Position numbers and translations under genes: made by a program. From Pythium myriotylum (taxonomy: Eukaryota > Oomycota > Peronosporomycetes > Pythiales > Pythiaceae): 64,000 nucleotides of DNA. Below, piece after piece: positions 41,497 to 53,204 of this stretch (its first letter is position 1; each line of letters begins with the position of its first letter). The stretch is taken from the NCBI GenBank assembly GCA_023091665.1, contig JALJCQ010000029.1:248001-312000 (forward strand), read 5' to 3'. The notes beneath the pieces were generated by a model. That model saw only the letters and a list, made by a program, of their open reading frames with translations. It did no database searches and was not told the origin of the DNA.

Positions 41497-43619
41497 CCGT
41501 CGAATTCGTTGGATTGAATACAAGAATGCCTTATCTTGGTATGGTGATTACCGGGTCAATTGAGGTCCTTCCATTTTCTGTTAGCCATTTGAGCTATTCG
41601 AGCGTATGGATGCAAGTCTCGCGGAACCATTCCCAAGTAATATTTCCCGAGACTCACGGCAAGCACAACAATGAACAACGCTGAATACGACGGACTCTAT
41701 ATCGGTCTCAACGCCGCTGAGCGAAATCGATCAATTCCTTTTTTAACGGCCATTGGCGACAGTCAACTTATCATTCAGCAAGTTTCGAAATATTGACCGC
41801 CTCAAAAGGAGCGCCTCCGCGCGCTCTACAACCCCCGCGCCTCATAGCTGACCGTCTGCACATACACAAGTGGAGTCACCACCTCCATGAGTTCAACAAA
41901 ATGACTGACCTTGCGGCGAACGTTGCGATGAACTCCAAGTGCAGCCTCGAAACCTTTCGTCCGTCCAACTACCTAGAGTGGCGCGGACTTCCTCGACTCT
42001 TTCCTGTTGACATCTTCCAGTGGCAGGTCTCCACTATCCAAAAAGCCCAGGGTGATCTCCTTGCATCGCTATCGTTGTTTTACACAGTTGTAACGCAATA
42101 GACGCCAACTTCAAAAGAAGAAAGTTAATCTTCCCACTCGGCTCCTTTGGTTTATGAGGACAGTGCAGACTCTGTGCTAAAACTTGAGGGTTCCACGCGC
42201 TGATGGTAACGGCGCCGATCTTGTTTCTGCATAACTGGACGGAGTGAAGGTCGGTTTAGTCTATTTATTGGCGACAACAAACCTTCGCTGAGACTTTTGC
42301 TTCACATAAACATTCGGCTTTCGATTACCGGTCACCGACGCGTCATTCCCAACTTGGGATTGGAGTGGAGGACTCAGCTAGTGCTGAGTGCACGATCTCG
42401 CAGGGCGGTCATTAAAGTGCCTTTTTCCAGAATTTGGCTTGATCTGAAGCCGTCAAGTACACAGCCTTGTGCATCTGACTTAACACCCCTCGATAACAAC
42501 TCGTGGAGCCGCATCGCCTATCCTGTTTACTCGTCTGGGCCAGTGGCGGAAACGACTGTCCCATGCTTCCGTTTAACACTGAATCTATAAGCGAACCGAA
42601 GTGACCGAAACGGCTGTCCCATACTTGCGTTCAACACTGAATCTCTCAGGGAACGTCAGTTAAAGAATTTCATCCACCTGGGACGATCCGAACGGCATTT
42701 CAGAAGAGGGTGTTGATAGTAAACCCAACGAACCAGCTGGTGGTGGAAGCCTACAACATGTCGTCCCGCCCACGAATTCATCAATCAGGTGGCTGCTTTT
42801 GGATTGATCAGACGCAAGAGCCGTGCTCAAAAAACAAAAATGTTTACAGCTCTTTCATCGGATCTCGTACATGTATTTGCACTACACTATCCGAACACAT
42901 GGTGATCCCAGTAGCTTTCTGGACACTGAGTCAATCGTCATCGCAAATGGTCCTCGATTGGCAAAATCTACTGGCATCAACACCCCCAGCGTTCGGTTGA
43001 TATGATGCGCCTTCGCGCATCATTGCCATATGCAACGATATTACGCGCCGAAGCCTCAACCTTGCAACTTGATGCGAATTGTGGTCTCTGGAAGGACCAT
43101 CAGACCCAATTGCAAACAAGTGCATGAGCTTTGAGTGCCGCCATCCACGAGAACCAAATAGATCTGTGGCCCTGAATGTTCCAAGGTTCGCTGTGAGTTT
43201 GAATATTGAAAATTACCCATGTTTGACACCCATTGAAAACCACCGAGCCTCTGTCCGTCTCTCAATTAGGGTAGGATACCATTAGATTGAGACGAACGAT
43301 GTAGCCCGTCTAACGGCTTGAGAAGATCGAGCACTTTCTGTGCGCCATTTCATGGAGGATGAGTTGGCGTCATGCCTCTCAAACGTACCAGTTGGTAACT
43401 CAGGACTGTACACCGACATATCCGTGGAAGTCCGGAGACCGTACGTTAATTTCCTCACCCACGATGGGAAACTAGATGTACCAGCTGACCAAAGTCCACC
43501 ACGACCTCGTCTCCAACGATCGTCTTCTCAGATGGGGCATCCACAACCAAAGTCGAATGCCAGCATCCACCACAACTGCTGCAAGCTTATCAGTTCCAGA
43601 TTCGACGCTTGCGAAGCGG
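41497..43619. other. 2.1 kb intergenic
   Basis: No gene is recognised. It contains a two-unit tandem repeat (42548-42654) and a short edge of the dispersed repeat at 42090-42110. Confidence 0.4.
42548..42654. repeat. imperfect tandem duplication, period 58 bp
   Basis: Two units of about 49 bp (42548-42596 and 42606-42654) share CTGTCCCAT, CTT-CGTT, AACACTGAATCT and GAAC, with several substitutions. Confidence 0.75.
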
Positions 43620-44303
43620 ATGGCCTCTACACCACCTCCTCGAGGTATTTGGTCAGTCGACGAGCATGAGCGTTTCCTGGAAGCACTTCAACTCTACCCT
43701 CAGGGTCCATGGTCTCGCATCTCGAATCACGTTATGACAAGATCGAGCAGGCAGGTCCAGACTCATGCTCGAAAATATCAACATAAGCTACTGCGTCACG
43801 AGAGAGGGCTCGTCAAGAACAGAACGAAGTCAATCCGAGTAGAACACCGCATGGACAAGGTTACCACCCACCGTTCTATTGCCTGGCCATCACGTCGAAT
43901 TAAATGTGCGACCGAGAGCAAATCAACACTTTGGTCTGACAGTCCCGACCTCCAGCCTCAAGAGAGCTATACCACCAGGTACACGGACTCGGAGACCCAC
44001 GCAATCGAGTCGAATTCAATCTCCAAAGCACACATAGTTGATGTCGATCCTCTACCATTTGAGTCGAGTGGAGGTCTGGACGAAGCAGTTTTGATGGAGT
44101 CGGTGATGTTTCTCAAGGCGTGTGGATTTATTGACGATAGCGAGAGCCACGTCGAAACAGATCGATTTGCATCATCAAGTCCCATTCTAGCGTCAACAAG
44201 TGATCGATCACTTGGTTCATGTGTCTACTCCAGCAGCACATTCGAGGAAGGGTATGAGAGAACCTCTTGTTCGCAGCTATACATACCGTATTCGCTTCAG
44301 TAG
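43620..44303 (+). CDS. MYB-related transcription factor, SHAQKYF-like, copy 4
   Basis: I chose the ATG at 43620, giving 227 residues and placing the repeat near the N-terminus as in the other copies. An in-frame ATG at 43557 is the alternative. The MYB repeat has IWSVDEHERFLEALQLYPQG and GPWSRI and ends THARKYQHKL. The recognition helix reads TRSSRQVQ, where Ser replaces the usual Val. The linker is IRVEHRMDKVT, then AWPSRRIK. The block VDPLPFE...LMESVMFLKACGFIDD is internal here because the protein carries an extra Ser-rich tail of about 60 residues. Confidence 0.84.
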   Translation: MASTPPPRGIWSVDEHERFLEALQLYPQGPWSRISNHVMTRSSRQVQTHARKYQHKLLRHERGLVKNRTKSIRVEHRMDKVTTHRSIAWPSRRIKCATESKSTLWSDSPDLQPQESYTTRYTDSETHAIESNSISKAHIVDVDPLPFESSGGLDEAVLMESVMFLKACGFIDDSESHVETDRFASSSPILASTSDRSLGSCVYSSSTFEEGYERTSCSQLYIPYSLQ

Positions 44304-45256
44304 GGATGATGACTGGAGTATCATTACAGCATTTCCTATCTCCCCAATGGCCAACGTGGATTTCAAAGCTCGACGAGAGATTGCGAAGCTTAAACTTTCT
44401 TCTCCATACGACATACGATCTATCACAAGCTGATTAGAGGAAAAACACAGAGCCTCTACGACCCGAGCTGATTCTTACACCAACGATAAATCGAGGACAA
44501 CCGCAATTGGTCTTGTCGGCAAACTTCCCGATGAGAAACGAATACAGTGAGGTGCAGTACCGTATCTCCTACAAGTGGTCTGGCCAAACCAGATCCGTCT
44601 TCCACGAATCCTTCGGTAATACGCAGTTGACTGAACTGACTCGCTGGTTCTCATCGTTCTCATCTCGCCGTACTGTAATCTAGGATGGAGGGAATGAAGG
44701 TCGGATAGGTCGCTACGTGTCCACCGCATATTACGTTACATTGCGCGTCACCAGGGCATAAAATGCTCATTCCTTTGATGAGGAATGGTCACCGAAGCAT
44801 TCCACTAAACTGTGGATCTTTGTGGGTACAGTACTAGTCTTGACTGCGCTGCTCTGCCGTCTTCGAGACGACGTCCCCTGAGGAAAGAACGATTGCTATT
44901 CTGAATCAGTTGTGTATTGGCCGTCGATTTGGACTGAACTGGTGCTGTTGAGACGGATCTCGTCGTGCTTTCGAAACCACTTGGATGTCGACGGCGAGCT
45001 GTCAGTGGCTGAGGTTGGGGTTCGGTCAAGTGCGTGACACTCTTCACAGAAGAAGCGGGGATGCGACCGCATGCGACCGCAAACAGCAATGCGGAATCTC
45101 AGCGATTCCTTCACATCCAGTGATTCCTCACGAAGCCGTTGACCCCAGCTGACCAAGACCACGTGGATTCTGAGGATACTCATCGCACCAATGTACAGTA
45201 TTGGGGCATGATCATCCACAAGTTCGATGAATCGGCAAACTTGATAAATTTCTTCT
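44304..45256. other. intergenic
   Basis: Between a MYB gene and the stop of the second cyclase gene (convergent). Nothing is recognised. Confidence 0.4.
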
Positions 45257-47340
45257 TCATATGCATGGATCTTCGCTCTCTTGAGATAGCAGCGGCAACG
45301 CTAGATAACTTCGCGCTTGTCTTAAAGCATCCCGACTCTTTCGCGCCGAGTTGCTCGGCTCCACAAACGACCGGGTCTTTACTGGATAGGGGAAGTGCCT
45401 CGCTCTCCCTGCGAGAATCTGCGGGAGCAGCTGGAAAACCTCTATCCCGACTCCGACGTGGGGAACAATGTACTGCCCAACGCGATCCATGAAGATATCC
45501 ACCGAAAGGTCTCCTCGATGTTGCTTGATCCACGTCGCGACCCGATCAGTCACTAATATTTGCCCGCCGGCACCCAAATCGCCGATGTACTCGGCGATAA
45601 CGTCGGAGATTCCCGTGTAGGTCGTCTTGCCAGTAACAACATGGATATCCCGCACGAGAGATCCTTCCAAATCGACAGCGTCGTGAATTCCCATACGAAC
45701 TCGTAGGCCATTGAAGATCACACGTCTGCCCGATCGAACTTTTTCGGTCGCTGACACTGCTCCGTTCAACTCCTTGGGCCACTTCGCCACAAGTAGCTGA
45801 AGCTGCACGTCCAAGCAATATTCGATGGCATCTGCAATCGACCGGAAAGCGAGCTGGAACGCGTCACCTACAGTCGTGATCTCATATCCGTGGTACTTTG
45901 GCAGTGACGACCGGAGAATGTTATCGTGAATCTCTGTTGTCTGGTCCATGATTTTACCATCGTCGATCGCCCACAAAGCGCTTGATGATTCGATGTCGGT
46001 ATAGACAAAGACCGGATTCTGTGTTGGTGCCTCAAGGTCCTCCAGGTCCATTGGGCTACTGGGACCTCCGAATCGGCTGTGCACATATTTTGCCTCGAAA
46101 TCTTCTGGCAGAAACACTGCGCACGTGCTAAATACACAAGACTGGGAACAGCTTGTCGTAACTGACAGTGCGAGGCCTGTGCAGTTATATAGGATAAGGC
46201 TCAGCCCCACCAGCTGGAAAAGAGTCTCGTCGTTCGTGTGTGGGTATGTGAAGAGAATGAGCGTTGTGAGCTGGTACTGGAACGAGAAGAAAATGTAGAC
46301 AAACCTATCAGATACATTCGTCGTGTCCATTAGAATTGCCACATTCACAACGCAATCGACAAGGGTGGCACGTACATGATGCGCTTGAGCCGTTCGTAGA
46401 TGGGAGATAGAATAAACACACCGTGGATCGTCTCGAAATTGCGCCCGTTCATCTTGAGCTTGACAAGCAGTATTGCCATGAAGGCCATACACACAAACTC
46501 CAGCACGTACAACGCCAGTAAGCACCAATGCGAGGCTGCGTTGTAGCCTCCATACTTTATGCACAGCACGAGCTGCGCAGTAGCGTAGAGAATCACGCCG
46601 ACGTGGATCCATAGGAAATAAGAGTTGATTTGGCGCTTCTCCTTCTCCACTCCGCGATCCATGGACTTTCGCGCAAGTCGGGCGAGTTCAAACGCAAGTG
46701 GAAATACCGTGAGTGCGATGCTGCAGACTGCAACGTCGCCGGCGCACAACACAAATGTCATCAGCGTGTTCTTTGCGACCTTCAGCTGCAGGATCGCGTG
46801 AATGCCGAGGCTGTCGATTTCTTGCGGCGTCCAGATATCGCCATGATCGTTTCGTGAGTCGTCTGAAAAACTCGGGCTAAGTGCGTCAACGTCGATGAGC
46901 GAGTGCGACGGCAGAAGGCTCATCCACACGAAGAACACGGAACGAAGAGCACACCAGGCGAAGAGGTAGAAAAAGAAGAGCCATAAGAGCCACCGAACGG
47001 ATGAGGCCTGTACATCCCAGCGGTAGCGCAGATGAAGCATCGTGAAGAAGCTCGCGACACTCGACAGCACAATCATAGTCGCAGCAATTGGAGTCCACAC
47101 CATTCGCATCGCGCGTAGTTGCCTGCCGCGCCTGACCTGGATTCGTAGATCGCGAGTTTGTCGTTTATGGGTACGGAGGCTGACCATGAGAGCTTGTGTT
47201 GACGCCACCGACAAGTTTGAGACACGGGCGGATTTCGCCTTGGCGGCGAAGACTCTCTCCAAAGGTGCTGGGTGGACAGGACGCCGTGCAGTCTCCCAGA
47301 GTTGCCCTTCCTGACCAAGCTTCCCTTTTCTCTGCGCCAT
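45257..47340 (-). CDS. seven-helix membrane protein with C-terminal class III cyclase domain (copy 2)
   Basis: Two exons, 47340-46376 and 46304-45257, with a 71-bp intron at the same codon and phase as copies 1 and 3 (donor GTACGT). The product has 670 residues from 47340. A start at 47109 would remove a basic N-terminal extension of 77 residues that copy 1 lacks. The membrane part and the loop FETIHGVFILSPIYERLKRI match the paralogues. The cyclase domain keeps metal-binding Asp425 (FVYTDIESS) and Asp469 (TTVGDAF), has Thr at the base-selecting position, and has GISDVIAEYI in place of the catalytic Asn/Arg motif. The same substitutions in two separated paralogues argue for a stable property of the family rather than decay. 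Confidence 0.85.
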
Positions 47341-49482
47341 CTGCTAACATTGATAACAGGTCACGACAGGATGGTTGAGTCCTCCGTACTAGATAAAAAT
47401 AATCTCATCTTTCGATATTTTGTACAAAATAATAACATCATTTGCATCCAGTGCCTAAGGGGTGTGATTGGAAGGCCAGTCGAGTGGTCGAAAAGCTGAA
47501 CTGAACTATTGCATCCTGGAGTTCCTGATCTGTTTTCTGCACGCACCATTTGCCCGACTGATCGTAAAGCCATTCGCAGCTCGGATCCACCTGGTACTTA
47601 TTACGCCCTCGGCTCAGACACCAACCTGCCTTGCGTGAAGCACTGTCTGAGTCTAGGGCGTCATCTTGTCGGTTCATCTGGCGTGCATACAGTAGCGGAT
47701 TCTTTCGAACTGGGCGTTTTTAGATTTAACATTCGCCGCGCAATCAAGTACGCGCAATTTCGCCATCGCCAGGACAAAGGAACTCATAAACTCGAGGAAT
47801 TTGCTTGAAAATGGGGGAGCGATCTTCGACTACGCGCAGTCGCTTGGTTCAGTGTCTGCACGTTAGAGGACGATGCTGTGGCGCACTTGATCCAGTTTAG
47901 ACACACTGGTGGTGATTGCATTCGCCCCCGTTGGGCTCGCTGCTCAGTTGGTTGCGTTGACATGGGATTTGATGACGCAACTAAAATGCAGTAATCGAGG
48001 GACAGTGACTTTTTAGTACGAATTCTACACTATATTCTGCTTTCGTGTACATATTCCGATTTTTTGGCAGCATAATTCGCGCTTCTGACTTGACCAAAGC
48101 GCAACTTCAGCAAGCTCAGTTCGTAGATCAGCACAGCGGCATGCGTCCGCCTTCACCGTGAACTGTCTGATTGTGTTGTGGATGAACCCTCATGTCGGCG
48201 ACTCTTGTCGCGAATAAACATCTCAGGATTGTTCGCGACAGGCCGCGCGGATGTCTCGAATCTGCGGGCAACCACATTGGTCCATACTCTGCATCTTTGC
48301 CCATACGAGAGTCCTTAAACCAGATGGAAGCCGACATTTCTGGGTGAAATGATTTCATAGAAGCGTATGATCAGAGCCACTGGGCTTTTCCAACCAGTGC
48401 TCAGCTTGCTGGGGGGCACCGCCCAATCCGAGTGCCACTGCAGTGAACGAAAAATGCACATAAACCATGCGATTTCGACAACCGAACGCTAGTCCTTCAA
48501 TGCTCGGACAGTGCGGAGACGATGCTCCTTTGTGGGACCACACTTATCAACACGAGGCGACGGCAGCTGTCTCGGTTGGTTCGTTGTCCAACGGTGCGGT
48601 GGGAGGAGCTGACGCTTTGTCCCAAGACAACTTTGATCTAGTCGTTAGCACATCGTTTGCATCATCTTCACCTGCGCATTACGTGCCCGACTTTGTGATA
48701 CATAGTGCAGCAAACTCGAGTCTCCAAGGAGAAATTCTTCGATAACGCTATCAGTCGAACCCCTTAAGTCTTCTATGATCATTGAATCCCTATTGTGAGC
48801 ATGAGGATAGTGCTGCCTCCCAGAGAGGAAGCTAAATATTCACTTCTTCATCCATTCCCGTTCTGTGTACGATCAGAGAGCAATGGCAACATGAAGAAAA
48901 TTGACACTATATCACAACTCGACGAAGATTTCGGGTCTTTGCACGTGCGAATCCCAGAAATGACTGCAGATATGAAGGCACCAAAACTCCTCGATTGTGA
49001 ACAGATACGCACCGCTCCGTGAGGGGGGCGAATGACTTTCATATACGTGGGGACTCATCTTGTGGTAACCATTCAGACTAGACAACAGTGCTCAGCAGAT
49101 TTCAATGTGGAGGATTCCAATATCGTTTCTTCTTCTTTTTTAGTTGAATTCGTGGTTTCTTCGAGTGTCGAGTCGCTTGGGCCGTCAACACTCAGCCGTC
49201 GTTCAAAATGACGACAGATGTCGGTAAGTTCCCCTTCGACATCATCCACAACTGCTGGGGAAGTGAGAACCCTTTTCGGCTTCGTTTATACAGATTTCCC
49301 ATGTCTCCAAATTCGTCCCGTCGTGGAACCTATCAGGTGGCTGCTGACCCTCCCCCCCCCCCCCAACACACACACACACACACACACTCACACACAAACA
49401 CAGACACAGACAAACAGAGACACAGACGCAGCTAGTCGGGCCTTCAAGATCATTTCCAATCATTCCTTGTGGCACTAAACTG
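47341..49482. other. 2.1 kb intergenic
   Basis: No gene is recognised. A 92-codon frame at 48467-48745 and a 75-codon frame at 48795-49022 (containing KKIDTISQLDEDFGSLHVRI, faintly like the coiled-coil start of the unnamed family) are not supported well enough to call. Confidence 0.4.
49352..49410. repeat. C-run and CA microsatellite
   Basis: Thirteen C residues at 49352-49364, then about twelve CA units with degenerate CA-rich sequence to about 49410. It lies 70-130 bp upstream of a MYB gene start. Confidence 0.85.
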
Positions 49483-50232
49483 ATGTCGACAAGCGTTGGT
49501 TCGGGCGTGTGGTCAAGCAGCGAGCATGAACGATTTCTCGAGGCGATCTTGCTTTACCCTCGAGGTCCATGGACGCATATCACAGAATATGTCGGAACAC
49601 GTTCCGTCAGACAAGTCCAGACTCATGCGCGGAAGTACCAACACAAGCTAAAGCGGCACGAGCGCGGCCTCATCAAGCGCAAGAAGCGATCTTCTCGTGT
49701 GGAGCATCGCGTGGATAAGGAAACAGCGACTTATCTTGCACGAAGATTCATCGAGTGGCCAGCGTATCGGTACAGGCATGCACCATTCGGTCAAGAACGC
49801 TATGGTTCGTCCAGTTCCGATGAGGATGGTTCGCCTAGCTCCGATGAGGAGAGAATCATTACAAACTCAGGATGTACAGTGGAAGCACTCCAGTGTCTTT
49901 TATCAGAAACCCGACCGGCAACCAGCCCAAGAAACTGTACTCGGGAGAACCTCGATGGGATTTTATGCCAAAGCCCTCTCGGTGCCGTCATGTCGTCTAG
50001 CTACAATTTCGAGCCACTTCCATTTGAAGCCAGTCAAGAGCTCGACGAACATGGGCTCCGAGAGTCCTTGAAATTCCTCGAGCTCTACGGCCTACTTGAT
50101 GATGATAGAGATGTCAATTTGGTTGAGCTCGGCCAATGCCTCCCAGGTTCCAAACGCTTCGGCCCCATCCAAACTGCTCCGTGCAGGGCTGCCATCAAGG
50201 CCCAAGACGACGCGTGCTCGCTCTCGCTTTGA
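49483..50232 (+). CDS. MYB-related transcription factor, SHAQKYF-like, copy 5
   Basis: Single exon, 249 residues, the longest copy. The MYB repeat has VWSSSEHERFLEAILLYPRG and GPWTHI and ends THARKYQHKL. The linker is SRVEHRVDKET with the modified EWPAYRYR. A spacer contains two copies of a SSSDE/PSSDE phosphorylation-like acidic motif at 49808-49851. The conserved block FEPLPFEASQELDEHGLRES continues into LKFLELYGLLDDD and is followed by about 40 further residues. A poly-C/CA microsatellite lies just upstream. Confidence 0.86.
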   Translation: MSTSVGSGVWSSSEHERFLEAILLYPRGPWTHITEYVGTRSVRQVQTHARKYQHKLKRHERGLIKRKKRSSRVEHRVDKETATYLARRFIEWPAYRYRHAPFGQERYGSSSSDEDGSPSSDEERIITNSGCTVEALQCLLSETRPATSPRNCTRENLDGILCQSPLGAVMSSSYNFEPLPFEASQELDEHGLRESLKFLELYGLLDDDRDVNLVELGQCLPGSKRFGPIQTAPCRAAIKAQDDACSLSL

Positions 50233-52188
50233 TCATACCAACATTCATTTCCTCGTCCCGCACTTCTTGATGGATGAAATCGAGTCTCCTCTCCAGCGCG
50301 GTCACACTGGAGGTAGTTGCGTGCGAAGAAGAACATCCTGGCGAAGGCTTCACGACTGGAATGAAGCTTCTTCTGACCTGTTTATGTGCAAGTGGGCAAA
50401 TCGAGATTATTATCTTAGTGGGTGAGAGTTCTACGTTTGCAACTTCCGACTGGAGGGAGAAATTTGCAACAAACCCAGTCACCCTGGTCCACTTCGCGAA
50501 GATCCACTAATATTAAAGAATCCATATCTGACAACTGAAATCAATGCGCCTTCACGATCTGAACAGTGCGTAGATGAGGCGACGTTGCGCTGGGAGGTTC
50601 GCTCAAGAAAATGAAGCGATTGCAGGATTCGCTGCTGTTTTCATAGCAATAGGGTACATTTACTGCGCTCAATAGACTTCATCTTCTTTATCATGTTTTC
50701 GTAGCAAACTGGTGCCTCAAGGAAACACTGCCTCGGTTTCCCGAATGCACGTGCTTCAAGGCTTTAGAAGTGCGAAGATGAGGCGATCCGCTGTGACGGG
50801 GATTTCCTCCTCAGAACGACACAACCGCGAGTGTCTCAGCTACTTTGAAATTCATCTGTACGTGAAGGAATACACTCTGCGACCCCAGGTCTACGTGCGC
50901 CTTTCCGCTGGATCTTACGAGTGTCCTGTTCAGATCCTCTTCTTTCTTGTGTACGTTCAAGTGAGGAGCTACGCTGTGTGCTAAATAGACTAGACCAGAG
51001 CCGATTCAACCTTAATATAAGCACTGGGGTGTCGCTTGATTGTAGCTCAAGCTTAGTTCTCGCACGGGTTTTCTTTTTTCTGCTTGATCGAGGCTCTGAG
51101 TGGGATCCTTGTAACGTGCAAAATATAGGTCGCGAGCTTGTGATCGCGTAAGGTAAGGGAACACATCAAAGACACGTCTATTTGCAGCTTCGAAGTTGCG
51201 GATGGCAGCTTTTTTACATCCATCTAACCGTTCCTTACCTCCCGTGTTGCCCATCGACGAGGCAATGCGTCATTGGTCGCTGGACTTGAATGAGAAGAAA
51301 ACTGCGACATGGCTAAATACTCGCCATGTCTGCCGTGCAGACATGGCGAGTATTTTTTCACGAAAACGATATGGTTGATTGATCAAAAGACTCTATCGGC
51401 ATCAATTTCCAACCGTGGTGATTATGGCGTTAGTGAGTAGTGCGGATATTTCACCTCGCCTCTTCCCGGTAATCCTACGACACAACACCTCAACACAAAC
51501 CTCACGAAGGATGTCGCTCCAGTTGGAGTAGATCGGCACCATAAGCACATTGATTGCGATGAGCCGAATTCTTTGGCAACGGTCACCGACTCTGCCGCTA
51601 CGCTCAAGGCGATGAACTACGTAAGATAGCGTACACACTTCTCTGCTGGTGATCGGAGAACTCACGTTCGCACGACGCTTTGTTGCTCATCTATTCATTC
51701 GCTGTATCTCATAACACGCTGGCGTTCAAGTTCAAGCGAAGAAGTAGCCACCGACTATGCGCAAGCTAGAGGGAACACGTAAGCTGACAACATATCGTCC
51801 TGACCGGACTCACGTTCTGCTAGGATAGGAAGCATGACCATCAGCTCCATGCACGCTGCAATGACTCATTTATTGGCGTTCAACGTCTTGAATGTCCGCG
51901 ACCGACGAGTAAACTGATCCTCTTTTGAAGACTGGGAAACGAAGAAACCAATTTGGAGGATCCGAGGGGAGCTGATCTGAGTACATCACATAAGGGAGGC
52001 TACCAGCTGGATCTATCCGAAGTCACAACTGTGTCAGATCTGGGAAATCCAGTTACACAGGTACGGGATGGGGAAACGAACTTGCGGCGATTTTTATCAG
52101 CAGCAGATTTCGGGGAATATGCTGAAGAACTTTTCCTCTGAAGATATCTTTGTTGCACGTGACTTTCGGTCTCAAAGGGCAATTTCCA
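50233..52188. other. 2 kb intergenic with a perfect hairpin
   Basis: No gene is recognised. It contains a reverse-oriented edge of the dispersed repeat (50668-50695) and the hairpin at 51315. An 80-codon minus-strand frame beginning MGNTGGK (51254-51012) is not called. Confidence 0.4.
51315..51355. repeat. 19-bp perfect hairpin with 3-base loop
   Basis: AAATACTCGCCATGTCTGC at 51315-51333, loop CGT, and the exact complement at 51337-51355, followed by a few T residues. It lies far from any gene end. If transcribed it would form a very stable stem. Confidence 0.9.
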
Positions 52189-53204
52189 ATGGCTCAAACA
52201 TTCCAAGGCGATGCGACTTTCAAGCTGCACGACAAGATTGTGCCATATCGTTTTGAAGTCAGCGCTACAGCCGAAAATGAAGTGATCGTATGGATTGAGG
52301 ACCGCGTCTCAAAGAAGCAATGGTATGTTATGGCCGGGGATCGTAGTGTGTCGTGTGCTCGTTTCAACTTTCTATTATTGTAGGCAAACGGATGCTATGG
52401 AGCTCAAGGACTTCGTAACTGCAGACAGCTTGATCCCAAAGGCCAAAGCGCGAGATTACGCTAAGGTACCGCCGTCTGGTTCTCTTGTGTGCTGCATAAA
52501 CTCAGTGCCGATCTTTCCCGTAGCGTATCGCAACTTGCCTGAATGCAAAGAGTGACGACACCAAGTTCAGTCGCGAGCTTTCTGCGATAGGCGCGGGAGG
52601 TGGACGCTCACTTCACCTCGTTCTTCCACTGCAGTGGGCGTCGATGGACCTATCGGTTGAGTACAGAATCGGGTTGAAGGAAGTGCCCTTGGAGAAAGTA
52701 GACATTTTGGGTGCTCGTGTCCGTGATATTGAGGAGAGAGTGAACTTGACTGAAAAGAAGGAACTCGAATCTCTGAAGAGAGAGATCCAGACGCTGAAAG
52801 CGCAGAACGCGGTCCTCTCCAGTTGCTTGAACGAGATTTCGTCGCAGGGTCCAGTCTGTGCACGTTTGACAAGTCTCAATGCAACGGAGAGATCCCATAC
52901 GGTGGTCTGGACTGCTGACAAGGGATCGACGGACACCATTGTTCCTTTAGCAAACGGGAACATTCGCTTAGCTAACGCTGGTGTCTACGAGATCCATTTG
53001 ACTGTTTTCGTTAAAAACAGCAATATGCTCTCACTCATGAGAGGTAACGAATCCATCGTGACATGGACAGTAGCTTACTACAACTACTCATCAACCGCAA
53101 CGCTCCACCACGTGATGAGCATCAAGGGCAACGCCGAAATCTATCTCAAGCCCATCACTTTTCGGCTCGACGCGGGGTTGGTGATGAGTATCGTCAAGCT
53201 TTGA
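52189..53204 (+). CDS. unnamed module family, copy D: coiled coil plus C1q/TNF-like end
   Basis: Intact three-exon gene: 52189-52322, 52384-52465 and 52524-53204, with introns of 61 and 58 bp. The product has 298 residues. Residues 1-72 are the shared module: RFEVSATAENEVIVWIEDR, Trp45 with its codon split by intron 1, then SLIPKAKARDYAK, and intron 2 in phase 0. Next comes RIATCLNAKSDDTKFSRELS, a segment with YRIGLKEVPLEKVDILGARV, a coiled coil (about 125-172, heptad-like ELESLKREIQTLKAQNAVL), and a beta-rich end (about 178-298) with GVYEIHLTVFV, LSLMRGNE and GLVMSIVKL, resembling a C1q/TNF jelly roll. Such a coiled coil plus jelly roll would suggest a trimer (inference). No signal peptide is visible, which is odd for a C1q-like protein. 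Confidence 0.78.

Noticed and set aside
48795..49022. 75-codon frame resembling the coiled-coil entry of the unnamed family
   Set aside because: The likeness is limited to a few residues; no module exons are found upstream.
51012..51254. Minus-strand 80-codon frame beginning MGNTGGK, a possible N-myristoylated small protein
   Set aside because: A myristoylation-like start alone is weak; no domain, no paralogue, and the sequence is in a spacer full of relic DNA.
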